From JBEKIK01 sp963845975 (lineage in GTDB: Bacteria; Planctomycetota; Planctomycetia; Pirellulales; Thermoguttaceae), in the NCBI GenBank assembly GCA_963845975.1, contig CAWJUD010000002.1:992001-1056000 (forward strand): a stretch of DNA of 64,000 bases, in the 5' to 3' direction. Below are positions 28,359 to 36,119 of this stretch, one piece after another (the first letter of the stretch is position 1; every line of letters starts with the position of its first letter). The translations under genes were made by a program, and so were the position numbers. The notes below the pieces were generated by a model. The model saw only the letters and a program-made list of their open reading frames with translations. It was not told the origin of the DNA and searched no databases.

Positions 28359-28360
28359 GG
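28342..28360. repeat. Perfect hairpin covering the kdsB stop codon
   Basis: CCTCACGC-TCC-GCGTGAGG has an 8-bp stem and 3-nt loop and contains the TGA of kdsB. There is no T tract, so it is a palindromic repeat more than a standard terminator. Confidence 0.65.
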
Positions 28361-28368
28361 GGGTATGG

Positions 28369-28599
28369 CTATATCTCGATTACTTCCACAGGCATAGTTT
28401 CTTTCACCGGATGGTCGCTTGTGATCAGTTGGTCGATTTTGTCCAGAGTCGTGGCATGATAGTATCTTTCGCCACACTCGGGACAGACCTCCGCCTCGAC
28501 ATTCTCAACGATGTATAGCCTGCCATTGAACCAGTGTTGCTTACGCACTTTCTTATGTTTTGTGTCTGAATTGCAATACTCGCATTTCATATTGTTCAA
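28369..28599 (-). CDS. YgiT/MqsA-type zinc-finger protein (orphan antitoxin-like)
   Basis: The 76-residue protein has two CxxC pairs (CEYCNSD and CPECGERY) with the central GRLYIVENVEAEVCPEC pattern of the MqsA/YgiT zinc domain. The downstream helix-turn-helix of full MqsA is absent. No toxin of the MqsR or DUF4258 type is adjacent: upstream is a GspG-like gene, downstream the kdsB end. It may be a solitary regulator or what remains of a toxin-antitoxin pair. Confidence 0.75.
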   Translation of the reverse strand: MNNMKCEYCNSDTKHKKVRKQHWFNGRLYIVENVEAEVCPECGERYYHATTLDKIDQLITSDHPVKETMPVEVIEI

Positions 28600-28644
28600 A
28601 CCTTACACACCGGTGATGATTAATAGATTATTGTTTAGGAACAG

Positions 28645-29151
28645 TTAGTGCTTTTCCCAATTAACAATGTCGTCATCGGTACCGTCAATTCCATCTGGCC
28701 CAAGAGACCATAAATCATAATCTGGATTATGTTTCCCGGGTGAAGTGTATTTATAAGGATGGTTCCAGGAATCCAAAGGAACATCTTCATCCAAATAAGG
28801 ACCATTCCATTTTTCTGGATTGCGTAAATCGACTGGTATATTATGCAGAGCTAATAAACCTTGTTTAGTTGTAGGATAAGAACCAAGATCGAGATTATAC
28901 ATACTCAAAGGCGTTTTGAATAATCCCAGTCGAGCAGATGCTGCTTGAATCTCGGCGAACTTTTTTCTGGCATTTTCTTTATTTTGTTCTTTACGTTCTT
29001 TCGATATGCCACTTAGAAACCCTGACAGCAATATCAATAAAATCCCAGCCAGCAATACAACTATAATTATGGAGCTAACTTTGAACCAAAATGGAAAGAC
29101 AAATTTAACAGGCGTATTTGGTTCGGGCGGGATAGGTGGTTGGGTGGACAT
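28645..29151 (-). CDS. GspG-like (type II secretion pseudopilin) domain protein
   Basis: The 168-residue protein has one membrane segment (about residues 25-46) and a C-terminal domain with the major-pseudopilin signature LGSYPTTKQGLLAL, WNGPYLDED, PLDSWNHPYKY and DYDLWSLGPDGIDGTDDDI. It lacks the usual N-terminal GFTLIE prepilin cleavage site. A proline-rich leader (PPIPPEPNTP) precedes the membrane segment instead. It is therefore more likely a membrane-anchored pseudopilin-like protein than a processed pilin. No other secretion genes are nearby. Confidence 0.75.
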   Translation of the reverse strand: MSTQPPIPPEPNTPVKFVFPFWFKVSSIIIVVLLAGILLILLSGFLSGISKERKEQNKENARKKFAEIQAASARLGLFKTPLSMYNLDLGSYPTTKQGLLALHNIPVDLRNPEKWNGPYLDEDVPLDSWNHPYKYTSPGKHNPDYDLWSLGPDGIDGTDDDIVNWEKH

Positions 29152-29350
29152 GGAATTGCTCCTTAAAATGGCAACAATTCACTTATTAATTAACCGGATT
29201 TACATTAACTTGACATATTTTAATCGTCGAGAGGCGTATTATAAAGATTTCCTCACCGATCTGCAATAACCTCGCTTTCGTTCTCGACAATGCCTAAGTC
29301 GGGATTACAATATAATTAAAGTAAGGCGTAAGACTTGGGAAAGCAATAAT

Positions 29351-29614
29351 ATGGGCAATGTCACGAAAACACCTATAGTTCGCATTGGTAACGCATGGTG
29401 CGTGCGGATTCCCAAAATCTGGCTGGAACATCTTCACTTGGGCGAAGAAGTAGAAATGGCCATCCAGGCCGATCAACTAATCATCCGTTCGGCACTCCGG
29501 CCCCGTCAAGGTTGGGAAGAAAAATTCCGCACCATACACAAGCTAGGAAAAGACCAGCATACAGAAGACTCTCTCTCAAATGCATGGGATGAGCGGAAGT
29601 GGGAGTGGAAATGA
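29351..29614 (+). CDS. AbrB/MazE-type DNA-binding protein (orphan antitoxin-like)
   Basis: The 87-residue protein has a swapped-hairpin AbrB fold (TPIVRIGNAWCVRIPKIWLE, then EEVEMAIQADQLIIR) and an acidic, tryptophan-rich tail (GWEEKF, AWDERKWEWK) like antitoxin tails. The ATGAAGTGA directly after it stops at once. No toxin frame follows before pyrG, so it appears to have lost or never had a partner here. Confidence 0.72.
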   Translation: MGNVTKTPIVRIGNAWCVRIPKIWLEHLHLGEEVEMAIQADQLIIRSALRPRQGWEEKFRTIHKLGKDQHTEDSLSNAWDERKWEWK

Positions 29615-29776
29615 AGTGATTAGGACGAATTGCCCCGCCATTCAGGGCACAGCATTAAGCATATTGGCCGAAATGTTCGCTGAGTTATGCCATTTTGACG
29701 GCTACTTCCTTCTTATCTTCTACTATTCTATAATAGTCTCTTTAATGGGAGGAAACTCAGCAAGGATGGAATTATT

Positions 29777-31417
29777 ATGAGCAAGCATATTTTCGTTACC
29801 GGCGGCGTGGTTAGTTCGTTGGGCAAGGGCTTGACCAGCGCTTCGATCGGCATGTTGTTGGAGCAGCGCGGGCTCAGGGTCCGCATGCAAAAGCTGGATC
29901 CGTACATCAACGTCGATCCGGGCACGATGAGCCCGTACCAGCACGGCGAGGTGTACGTCCTGGACGACGGCAGTGAAACCGACCTGGACCTGGGCCATTA
30001 CGAGCGATTTACCAACAGCCCGCTGAATCGCCACTCGAACTACACGACCGGACAAATCTACCTGTCGGTGATCAATAAAGAACGGCGCGGGGAATTTTTG
30101 GGGCAGACGGTGCAGGTAATTCCGCACATTACCAACGAGATCAAGGCCGCCCTTGCCATGCCTGCGGGCGAGGGCGTGGACGTGGTGATTACCGAGATCG
30201 GCGGCACGGTGGGGGACATCGAAAGCCAGCCTTTTTTGGAAGCCATTCGCCAGTTTTCCCTGGATTACGGCAAGGAGAATTGCCTGTACATCCACCTCAC
30301 GCTGGTGCCATTCTTAAAGGCCGCCGCCGAGTTGAAAACCAAGCCTACGCAACATTCGGTGGGCCTGCTGCGGCAAATCGGTATACAACCCGACGTGCTT
30401 ATCTGCCGCACCGAACGCTCGTTAAGCCGCGATGAGAGGGCGAAGATCGCGCTGTTCTGCAACGTACCCGTCGAGGCCGTGATTGAGGAAAAAGACAAGG
30501 ATTTTTCCGTGTACGAAGTGCCCATGAGCCTGGTCGATCACGGGTTGGATGAACTGATCGTGCGGAAGCTGAACCTGAGGGCCGGGCCGTTGGACATGCA
30601 AGATTGGCGCGATCTAATGCACCGGCTGCGAAATCCAGAGCACGAAATAACGATCGCCGTGGTGGGAAAATACATCGAGCATCGCGACGCTTACAAGTCG
30701 ATTTACGAAGCCCTGGACCACGCCGGGGTTGCGCATCGGGCGCGGGTCCGCGTGCAGCGCATCCACAGCGAGGCGGTCCAGCGCGAAGGGCCGGAAAGCC
30801 TGCTTTCCGCAGTGGACGGCATACTGGTGCCCGGCGGTTTCGGCGAGCGCGGCATCGAAGGCAAGATCGACGCCGTGCGTTACGCACGCGAAAGGGGGAT
30901 TCCTTTTTTTGGTATCTGCCTGGGCATGCAATGCGCGGTTGCCGAATTCGCCAGAAACGTTTTGGGACTCAAAGGGGCCAACTCGACCGAGTTCGACAAG
31001 AACAATCCGCATCCGGTGATTTGCCTCTTAGATGAGCAAAAAACCATTACCGACAAAGGCGGCACCATGCGCTTGGGCGCCCAGCCGGCAAAACTCGTGC
31101 CCGAAAGCAAGGCGGCCAAGGCTTACGGCGCCTGCCAGATTTCCGAGCGGCATCGGCACCGCTATGAATTCAATAACCAATACAGGCAGCAATTCAACGC
31201 CCATGGCATGCAGGTGACGGGCACCAGTCCGGACGGCCAGCTTGTGGAGATCGTGGAAATAATCGATCATCCCTGGTTCATCGGCGTACAGTATCATCCC
31301 GAGTTCAAATCGCAGCCCACCCGGGCGCATCCGCTGTTTGCCGGATTCGTGGGCGCGGCCTTGGAACGCCGCCTTGCGCACCAGGAGCGGCCAAAAGAGA
31401 TCGTGGAGAGTAAATAA
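29777..31417 (+). CDS. pyrG: CTP synthase (glutamine-hydrolysing)
   Basis: PyrG makes CTP from UTP with ATP and glutamine. At 546 residues it has full length. The synthetase domain begins KHIFVTGGVVSSLGKGLTS and contains DPYINVDPGTMSPYQHGEVY. The glutaminase domain carries the nucleophile in GICLGMQCAV (about residue 380) and the His-Glu pair in VQYHPEFKSQP near the end. It stands alone on the plus strand. 7-bp repeats begin at its stop (about 31410-31450). Confidence 0.97.
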   Translation: MSKHIFVTGGVVSSLGKGLTSASIGMLLEQRGLRVRMQKLDPYINVDPGTMSPYQHGEVYVLDDGSETDLDLGHYERFTNSPLNRHSNYTTGQIYLSVINKERRGEFLGQTVQVIPHITNEIKAALAMPAGEGVDVVITEIGGTVGDIESQPFLEAIRQFSLDYGKENCLYIHLTLVPFLKAAAELKTKPTQHSVGLLRQIGIQPDVLICRTERSLSRDERAKIALFCNVPVEAVIEEKDKDFSVYEVPMSLVDHGLDELIVRKLNLRAGPLDMQDWRDLMHRLRNPEHEITIAVVGKYIEHRDAYKSIYEALDHAGVAHRARVRVQRIHSEAVQREGPESLLSAVDGILVPGGFGERGIEGKIDAVRYARERGIPFFGICLGMQCAVAEFARNVLGLKGANSTEFDKNNPHPVICLLDEQKTITDKGGTMRLGAQPAKLVPESKAAKAYGACQISERHRHRYEFNNQYRQQFNAHGMQVTGTSPDGQLVEIVEIIDHPWFIGVQYHPEFKSQPTRAHPLFAGFVGAALERRLAHQERPKEIVESK

Positions 31418-31496
31418 TGGAGAGTGGATAGGAGGATGGCGGGCAGGTAAGATGTGACGGTGAAGTTTATTGTCTCTTTAATGGTTCACGCTGCAA

Positions 31497-31522
31497 AGCC
31501 CAGGGGTTGCAACCCGTGGGCT
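31497..31522. repeat. Palindrome AGCCCAGGGG...CCCGTGGGCT
   Basis: This is a one-base variant of the palindrome at 4228-4253, followed by AAATAAG. It sits between pyrG and the DUF1844 gene. Confidence 0.7.
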
Positions 31523-31573
31523 AAATAAGATCAGGCTTTTGTTTGTGCATATCTTTTTTCATGGAGGCGTTCC

Positions 31574-31969
31574 ATGGCAAACGACGAAAGCGAAGTAAAA
31601 AAGAAAATCATTATCGACGAGGGTTGGAAGAGCCAGGTTCAAGCTGAAAAGGAAGCCGAGCGCCTTAAGCGAGAGCAGGAGCAAAAGCATGAGGAGGCGG
31701 CAGGATTCGAAGCGCCATTGCCGGCGCCTACGCTTTCGTTTTTGGCCGGCACCTTGTATTTACAGGGGGCCATAGCGTTGGGGCTTTTGCCCAATCCCGC
31801 TTCCGACAAGCAGTCCGCGGTGCAGATAAATCAAGCCCGGCACGCCATTGAATTATTGTCCATGCTGCAAGAAAAGACAGAAGGCAACCGCACGCCGGAA
31901 GAATCCGAAGAGATCGAAGGCATGCTCCACCAACTCAGGCTGGCGTTTATAACGGTAACGCAGAAGTGA
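31574..31969 (+). CDS. DUF1844 protein
   Basis: The 131-residue protein starts with a charged helix (KKKIIIDEGWKSQVQAEKEA) and has the DUF1844 core: PTLSFLAGTLYLQGAIALGL, the NQARHAIELLSMLQEKTEGN helix and a LHQLRLAFI tail. It is a small soluble helical protein of unknown function, widely present in planctomycetes. GGAGGCG lies upstream of the start. Confidence 0.82.
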   Translation: MANDESEVKKKIIIDEGWKSQVQAEKEAERLKREQEQKHEEAAGFEAPLPAPTLSFLAGTLYLQGAIALGLLPNPASDKQSAVQINQARHAIELLSMLQEKTEGNRTPEESEEIEGMLHQLRLAFITVTQK

Positions 31970-32186
31970 GTTGTTTTCTCGTATATTCTCGTTTTAGCCC
32001 GGTGGGCACCATGCACAGCATTGTCGCGACCGGTGGAAAAACCAGAAAACTCCGGGCACAAGTACTCGGGTTAAACAGCCTTTTACATTTAGGAACTCTA
32101 ACAAAATCGCTTTCTTTCTTAGAGGAGATTGGCGGTGGAGAGTAAATAACAGTACATTTTGCCCTCACCCTAACCCTCTCCCAAAG
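31970..32186. other. Intergenic stretch left of IS copy 1
   Basis: No gene is seen. It contains AGCCCGGTGGGCACC and CCGGGCACAAGTACTCGGG palindrome fragments. Its right end is the left half of a CCCTCACCCTAACCCTCTCC repeat, into which IS copy 1 is inserted. Confidence 0.5.
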
Positions 32187-33184
32187 CAACATTATTTATC
32201 AGCTAGCAGGGAGGGTGGGTGATAAAGGTAAACGTATATTGCGTGAATTATCAATTTTACTTGGACCCAACAACGGACACGATGGTCTCGACGTACCCAA
32301 TTTGGCAAGGGCGATAGGCCGCAGGCATGATTAGTCAACCAACCAAAGCAACGTTCGATAGCATCGCGACAGCTATGCAACGCCTTGCCGAACTCGGTTT
32401 GCAGCAATGCTATAGAGCGAATGCGTCCGGCACTGTGCCAGCGATGTCCCAGGCCGCTGTTGGGCCGCTTTCGTTCGGCCACCAGTTGAAAACCGTTTTG
32501 CAACGCGACCTCGTGCAAGGGATTACTGTCATATTGTTTATCCCCAAGGATATATCCGCCCCGCTTCAGAGTCGGGAGCAGCCTCGCCGCTACCTCCGAT
32601 TCACCCTCATTCAAGGGCGCGATCGTCCAACACAAAGGCAAGGGAGCGGGTCCATATATGGCATGCAGCTTGTAACCTTTGGCATAACTTCTAGGGCCAG
32701 CCCGTCCCCATTTGCAATCTGGATCCTTGCTATGCGCACCAACGACCAGAGGCTTGCCGTCCACGGCCGCAACCCATCCGTTGTCGTCCTGCAATTTTAT
32801 TATTTCTTGTTCCATAACATGCATCAGTCGTTGGACTTCCGTCGTTCTCAACCTATTGCTCATCGTGGGTTGCGAAGGCAATTTTCGCCTTGGCCACAGG
32901 CCTTCGGGCCAATTTTTAGGGTCACAGGCCCAGACTGTAGGCCGATCGTGGAGTACCGCCCAAATGTAAACCATCACGATTTCCATGTCAAAGAAAGTCA
33001 CCTAGTTTCCAAGGCTCCCATTTGTCAAAACGCTGTGCAATTTGATATAAAGTCATCCAGAGTTCGCGTTCCATTTCTTGTCTCCTTTATGTTAGGAACA
33101 ACAAGACAAGAATGTACGCGAACTCGATTTTTTTCCAGTATTACCTATACCCCCTTAACCAATGCTTGCTGATGAATAATGTTG
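32187..33184 (-). mobile_element. Insertion sequence, copy 1 (998 bp)
   Basis: The ends are inverted repeats CAACATTATTTATCAGC (left) and GCTGATGAATAATGTTG (right), with one mismatch in 17. The flanks carry a 5-bp direct repeat CAAAG (32182-32186 and 33185-33189). Outside these, the flanks complete the palindrome CCCTCTCC-CAAAG-GGAGAGGG, so the insertion split a repeat hairpin at its loop. The element is identical in length and encoded proteins to 58104-59101. Confidence 0.95.
32192..33074 (-). CDS. DDE transposase of IS copy 1, made through a likely +1 frameshift
   Basis: A short first frame starts at ATG 33074 with AAGGAG 7 nt upstream. It reads MERELWMTLYQIAQRF... for 28 residues to TGA 32988-32990. 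The second frame (269 residues from GTG 33001) holds the DDE core: AAVDGKPL (first Asp), ILGDKQYDSN (second Asp) and CRDAIERCFGWL (Glu), as in the IS4/IS5 superfamily. The join is CTT-TGA-C, the same slippery stop as in prfB, with AGGTGA four bases before CTT. A +1 shift would give a 293-residue protein. The stop lies in the terminal repeat. I do not assign an IS family. Confidence 0.85.
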
Positions 33185-33221
33185 CAAAGGGAGAGGGGAG
33201 GTTTTGTTAGAGATACTTATC

Positions 33222-33392
33222 TCGACTTTTGCCCTTTTCGTGCTAGCAATAATTGGAAAACCTGGGGAAAATGGAGATTTTCATATTTTTGAAACACCTT
33301 GGATATGTAGGGGTTTTCAAAACCTCAGTGATAAAGTGCGAAAACTACGGACAATGGCACGTTTTTCAGTTTCTAAAAAGGGCAAAAGTCGA
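33222..33392. repeat. 171-bp element with 17-bp perfect inverted ends
   Basis: TCGACTTTTGCCCTTTT (33222-33238) is repeated in inverse at 33376-33392. Inside is a smaller palindrome, GGTTTTCAAAACC (about 33313-33325). It lies directly right of IS copy 1. The open frame 33204-33401 that spans it is an effect of the repeat and not a convincing gene. Confidence 0.65.
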
Positions 33393-33406
33393 GCTTATTA
33401 AAATTT

Positions 33407-33540
33407 CCATGCCCGGTCCGGGGATATAAAGGGCGGGCGCATTCGTGCGCCCTGGAAAACCCCTCCCTGGTGACCTGTAACTTCAACCGGGTGACGGAAC
33501 CGGGTTAATTTTTTTCAGGAATCCTCCGGACCGGGCATGG
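33407..33540. repeat. 134-bp inverted-repeat element, candidate structured RNA
   Basis: CCATGCCCGGTCCGG (33407-33421) pairs perfectly with 33526-33540, and GGAT/ATCC extends the stem past one bulged T. Inside are GGGCGCA-TTCG-TGCGCCC with a UUCG loop (about 33437-33452) and a weaker AACCGG...CCGGGTT hairpin before a T7 run. It could be a miniature mobile element or a stable RNA. No known RNA family was recognised. Confidence 0.55.
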
Positions 33541-33568
33541 GATAGTGTGCTAATTAGTTTGGTTTTTT

Positions 33569-33672
33569 GTTCCCAGGCTGAGCCTGGGAACGAGGGATTT
33601 TTCAATACGGATTTAAAATCCATACTACGAAGTCAGTATTTTGGCGGGACGGATTTAAAATCCGTCCTACAA
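33569..33672. repeat. Palindromes downstream of mraZ
   Basis: GTTCCCAGGCTGAGCCTGGGAAC fills 33569-33591. ACGGATTTAAAATCC occurs twice (about 33607 and 33650), the second as GGACGGATTTAAAATCCGTCC. A relative, GTAGGACG...CGTCCTAC, is at 44511-44537. Confidence 0.7.
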
Positions 33673-33680
33673 TTTATCGT

Positions 33681-34166
33681 TTATTTAGAGAGCTGATCGA
33701 ATAATCTGCGGAATTTCGGCATCCTGGTTTCCAGGTATTTGATCCATGCGGCAGGCTGCCAGATTTCAATGCACACAGCCGCTCCCAAAATTAGCGTTTC
33801 TCCATTTGGTTCCACGCCGAGGAACTCGCGAAAGCCCTCGGGTATGAGCAGCCTTCCTCGTCCGGCCAACTGCACCGTCCGATGCCGGGTGGAGAGCAAT
33901 CGGCCGAGCAACTGCACTTCGGCGATCTTCTCTTGAAGTCTTCCCGCCCGCATTTTTTGTTTGACCAATTCCATGCCCTCGTCCAGCCGGGCTTGCCAGA
34001 GCGAGGCGCTCCACAGGCTCAAACATCCGGGCCGCTCCTTGGCCAGGATGCAGTCGGTCGATTCGGCGGTCAGCAGATCGGCAAACTCGCTGGGGATCGA
34101 GACCCGCCAGCGCTCATCAAGCGTTCGGGGATGCTCACCTAGCAGGAAGTCCTCGACTGCGGGCAT
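33681..34166 (-). CDS. mraZ: MraZ-like transcription regulator
   Basis: The 161-residue protein contains two SpoVT/AbrB-like MraZ repeats: GEHPRTLDERWRVSIPSEFA with a CLSLWSASLW strand, and STRHRTVQLAGRGRLLIPEG with an EIWQPAAW strand. MraZ usually heads the division and cell-wall cluster and represses it. Here no rsmH, ftsL or mur genes follow. Downstream are only repeats and an IS, so it is detached from its usual targets. Confidence 0.85.
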   Translation of the reverse strand: MPAVEDFLLGEHPRTLDERWRVSIPSEFADLLTAESTDCILAKERPGCLSLWSASLWQARLDEGMELVKQKMRAGRLQEKIAEVQLLGRLLSTRHRTVQLAGRGRLLIPEGFREFLGVEPNGETLILGAAVCIEIWQPAAWIKYLETRMPKFRRLFDQLSK

Positions 34167-34436
34167 AGTTTAACCAGACGTTTTTATTCCGCAACAAAGT
34201 GTTTAGATTCTATTTGGGAAATATCTCCACGAAACATTATTTGTTTATCTAATAAATGGGCAGCTTTCCCACAAAATCAATAAATGGAATTTATCATTCT
34301 TTGTTTTTTTGACAAGCACCCGGATGGAAATATTTTCAAAAAAACCCAAAATGCCCCGATAGAGGTGGACATGAAATATTGCCGGCAATAATGGCATTTT
34401 TCCGGCTGGAAGCGTGTACCGATTTACACGTCCGGA

Positions 34437-34646
34437 TTATCGGCCGGGTACTGTGTATGAGAAGGTTTCGTCAACCGAGTAGTCACCGTCATTTTGACGC
34501 TTAACGTACTTTATCTTCAGCTTTAGAGCATCGATCTCAACCCGGCGATAACTTCCCCAGTGCGCGTCGTGGTTGATTTTGGCGACGGTTAGCCGCGACA
34601 ATGAGAGTAGACTAATCCGCTTTTTCGCCTTATCAAAACAACCTGA
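34437..34646 (-). pseudogene. Fragment of a degraded gene
   Basis: A 69-codon stretch with no usable start ends at TAA 34437-34439. It reads like real protein (VAKINHDAHWGSYRRVEIDA, then LKLKIKYVKRQNDGDYSVDE and TFSYTVPGR). The family was not recognised. The gap 34167-34766 otherwise holds a 12-bp palindrome ATTGCCGGCAAT (34378-34389) and two direct copies of ACAAGAAT-N2-CCGG near 34700-34730. Confidence 0.3.
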
Positions 34647-34766
34647 TCATTTTAAAAAGGAGGATAGGCATTCTTGCCCGTCTTTTTTTGGACCAGACAA
34701 GAATATCCGGAGCCGGACAAGAATTTCCGGCCTCCTGATTTGGATGGATTATTTTGTCAAGGCTCC

Positions 34767-36110
34767 TTATTCGCCCAGGGTCGAACGCCGCCGCAAGATG
34801 TGATGGTAGTGTTGGGCGAAGCGATGGGCCTCGTCGCGGACATATTGCAACAGCCTTAACGCGTAGGAGTGGCGGCTTAGGCGGAGCGGCTCGTCTTGGT
34901 GCATCACGTGGACCAACTCCTCGCGCTTGGCCAAGGAGAGAATCAACGGCGGCTCGATGTGCAGGCCGGCCAATGCACTCAGTGCCGCGTTGAGTTGTCC
35001 TTTGCCGCCGTCGATCAAAAGCAGGTCGGGCATGGTTTCATTTTCCCTGTGGAGGTGTTGGAACCGGCGGGACACGGCTTCGTGTATGGCGGCGAAATCG
35101 TCTCCTCCGCTTGACTGATGAATCCGCATCCGTTTGTAGCCGGGTTTGAAGGGCAGCCCGTCGATAAATTGCACCACCGAGGCCACGGTTTCCATGCCTG
35201 CCGTATGGGCCACGTCAACGCCTTCGATGATCCGCGGTTGCGTTTGTAAATGCAAGACTTTATGCAAACCGGCCAGTCCTTTTTTCGGATCGATGGGAAA
35301 GACCTCGGGCTGGACGTGCGTTTCCAGGATGCCGCGCTTATCGAGCGATTGGAGCATTTCGATTTCGTCGCGCAATCGGGCGGCTTCCTCGAAACGCAAT
35401 TCCTTTGCCGTTGTTTCCATCTCTTCGTGCATTTCCTTGAGCAGCGTGTCTTTTTTGCCGTCTAAAACCCGTTGCAGCCGCTTGATGCCCTTGCGATATT
35501 CTTCTTTCGAGATCCGCAAATTGCAGGGCGCGGTGCATTGCTCGATGGAATGCAGCAGGCAGGGGCGGAACCATTGCCAGCGCATGTCGTCGGCGTCGAT
35601 TTCGAGCGTGCAGGTGCGGAACTTGAAGATTTTTTGCAGCACCTGGATGGCCCCGCGCAACTGCCGCGGATTGGGAAACGGCCCGTAAAGTTTCGAGCCG
35701 TGCCCTTTGGGTTCGCGGGTGAAGCAGATGCGGGGGAAATCCTCGCGGACGTGGATTTCCAGATAGGGAAACGTCTTGCTGTCGCGGAGTTCACGGTTGA
35801 ACTTGGGAAGAATATCCTTAATAAGGCGGGCCTCGGTAAGGATGGCGTCGATCTCGTTTTTTGTCTCGATATAGTCGATATCGCGGATTTCCAGGACCAG
35901 TTTTGCGGTACGCGGGTCTTCGGCGGCGGCCTTGAGGAAATAACTACCCGCCCGGTTGCGCAAATTTTTCGCCTTGCCGATGTAGATGACCCTGCCCGCG
36001 GCCTCTTTCATCAGGTAAACGCCCGGCGTTTGCGGGAACGAATGAACTTTTTCCGCCGCCAAAGAATTATCTTGGGGGATAGGAACTTCCATCGACATAA
36101 AAGACCACAC
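34767..36110 (-). CDS. UvrC-like excinuclease subunit lacking the C-terminal domain
   Basis: The 447-residue protein has the GIY-YIG nuclease (TPGVYLMKEAAGRVIYIGKA with the KNLRNR segment, about residues 26-105) and the cysteine-bearing middle (CLLHSIEQCTAPC). It also has a UVR motif (ELRFEEAARLRDEIEMLQS) and the RNase H-like incision domain (GVDVAHTAGMETVAS, LLLIDGGKGQL). It ends at FAQHYHHILRRRST. The tandem helix-hairpin-helix domain, about 130-150 residues in standard UvrC, is absent. It may make only one of the two incisions, or be a dedicated paralogue. The start may be the internal Met at residue 6 or 7. Confidence 0.85.
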   Translation of the reverse strand: MWSFMSMEVPIPQDNSLAAEKVHSFPQTPGVYLMKEAAGRVIYIGKAKNLRNRAGSYFLKAAAEDPRTAKLVLEIRDIDYIETKNEIDAILTEARLIKDILPKFNRELRDSKTFPYLEIHVREDFPRICFTREPKGHGSKLYGPFPNPRQLRGAIQVLQKIFKFRTCTLEIDADDMRWQWFRPCLLHSIEQCTAPCNLRISKEEYRKGIKRLQRVLDGKKDTLLKEMHEEMETTAKELRFEEAARLRDEIEMLQSLDKRGILETHVQPEVFPIDPKKGLAGLHKVLHLQTQPRIIEGVDVAHTAGMETVASVVQFIDGLPFKPGYKRMRIHQSSGGDDFAAIHEAVSRRFQHLHRENETMPDLLLIDGGKGQLNAALSALAGLHIEPPLILSLAKREELVHVMHQDEPLRLSRHSYALRLLQYVRDEAHRFAQHYHHILRRRSTLGE

Positions 36111-36119
36111 GACACGCCC

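Noticed and set aside
28342..28360. Intrinsic terminator of kdsB
   Set aside because: The stem is perfect but is followed by GGGTATGG and not by a T tract.
32327..33172. A 281-codon plus-strand frame in both IS copies
   Set aside because: It is antisense to the transposase. It is identical in both copies only because the IS copies are identical.
33204..33401. Small gene right of IS copy 1
   Set aside because: The frame is created by the 17-bp inverted repeat; the two ends encode repeat-derived residues and there is no ribosome site.
33407..33540. SRP RNA or 6S RNA
   Set aside because: The conserved GGAAGGAAGCAG-type loop of SRP RNA is absent on both strands, and no central-bubble pattern typical of 6S RNA could be drawn with confidence.
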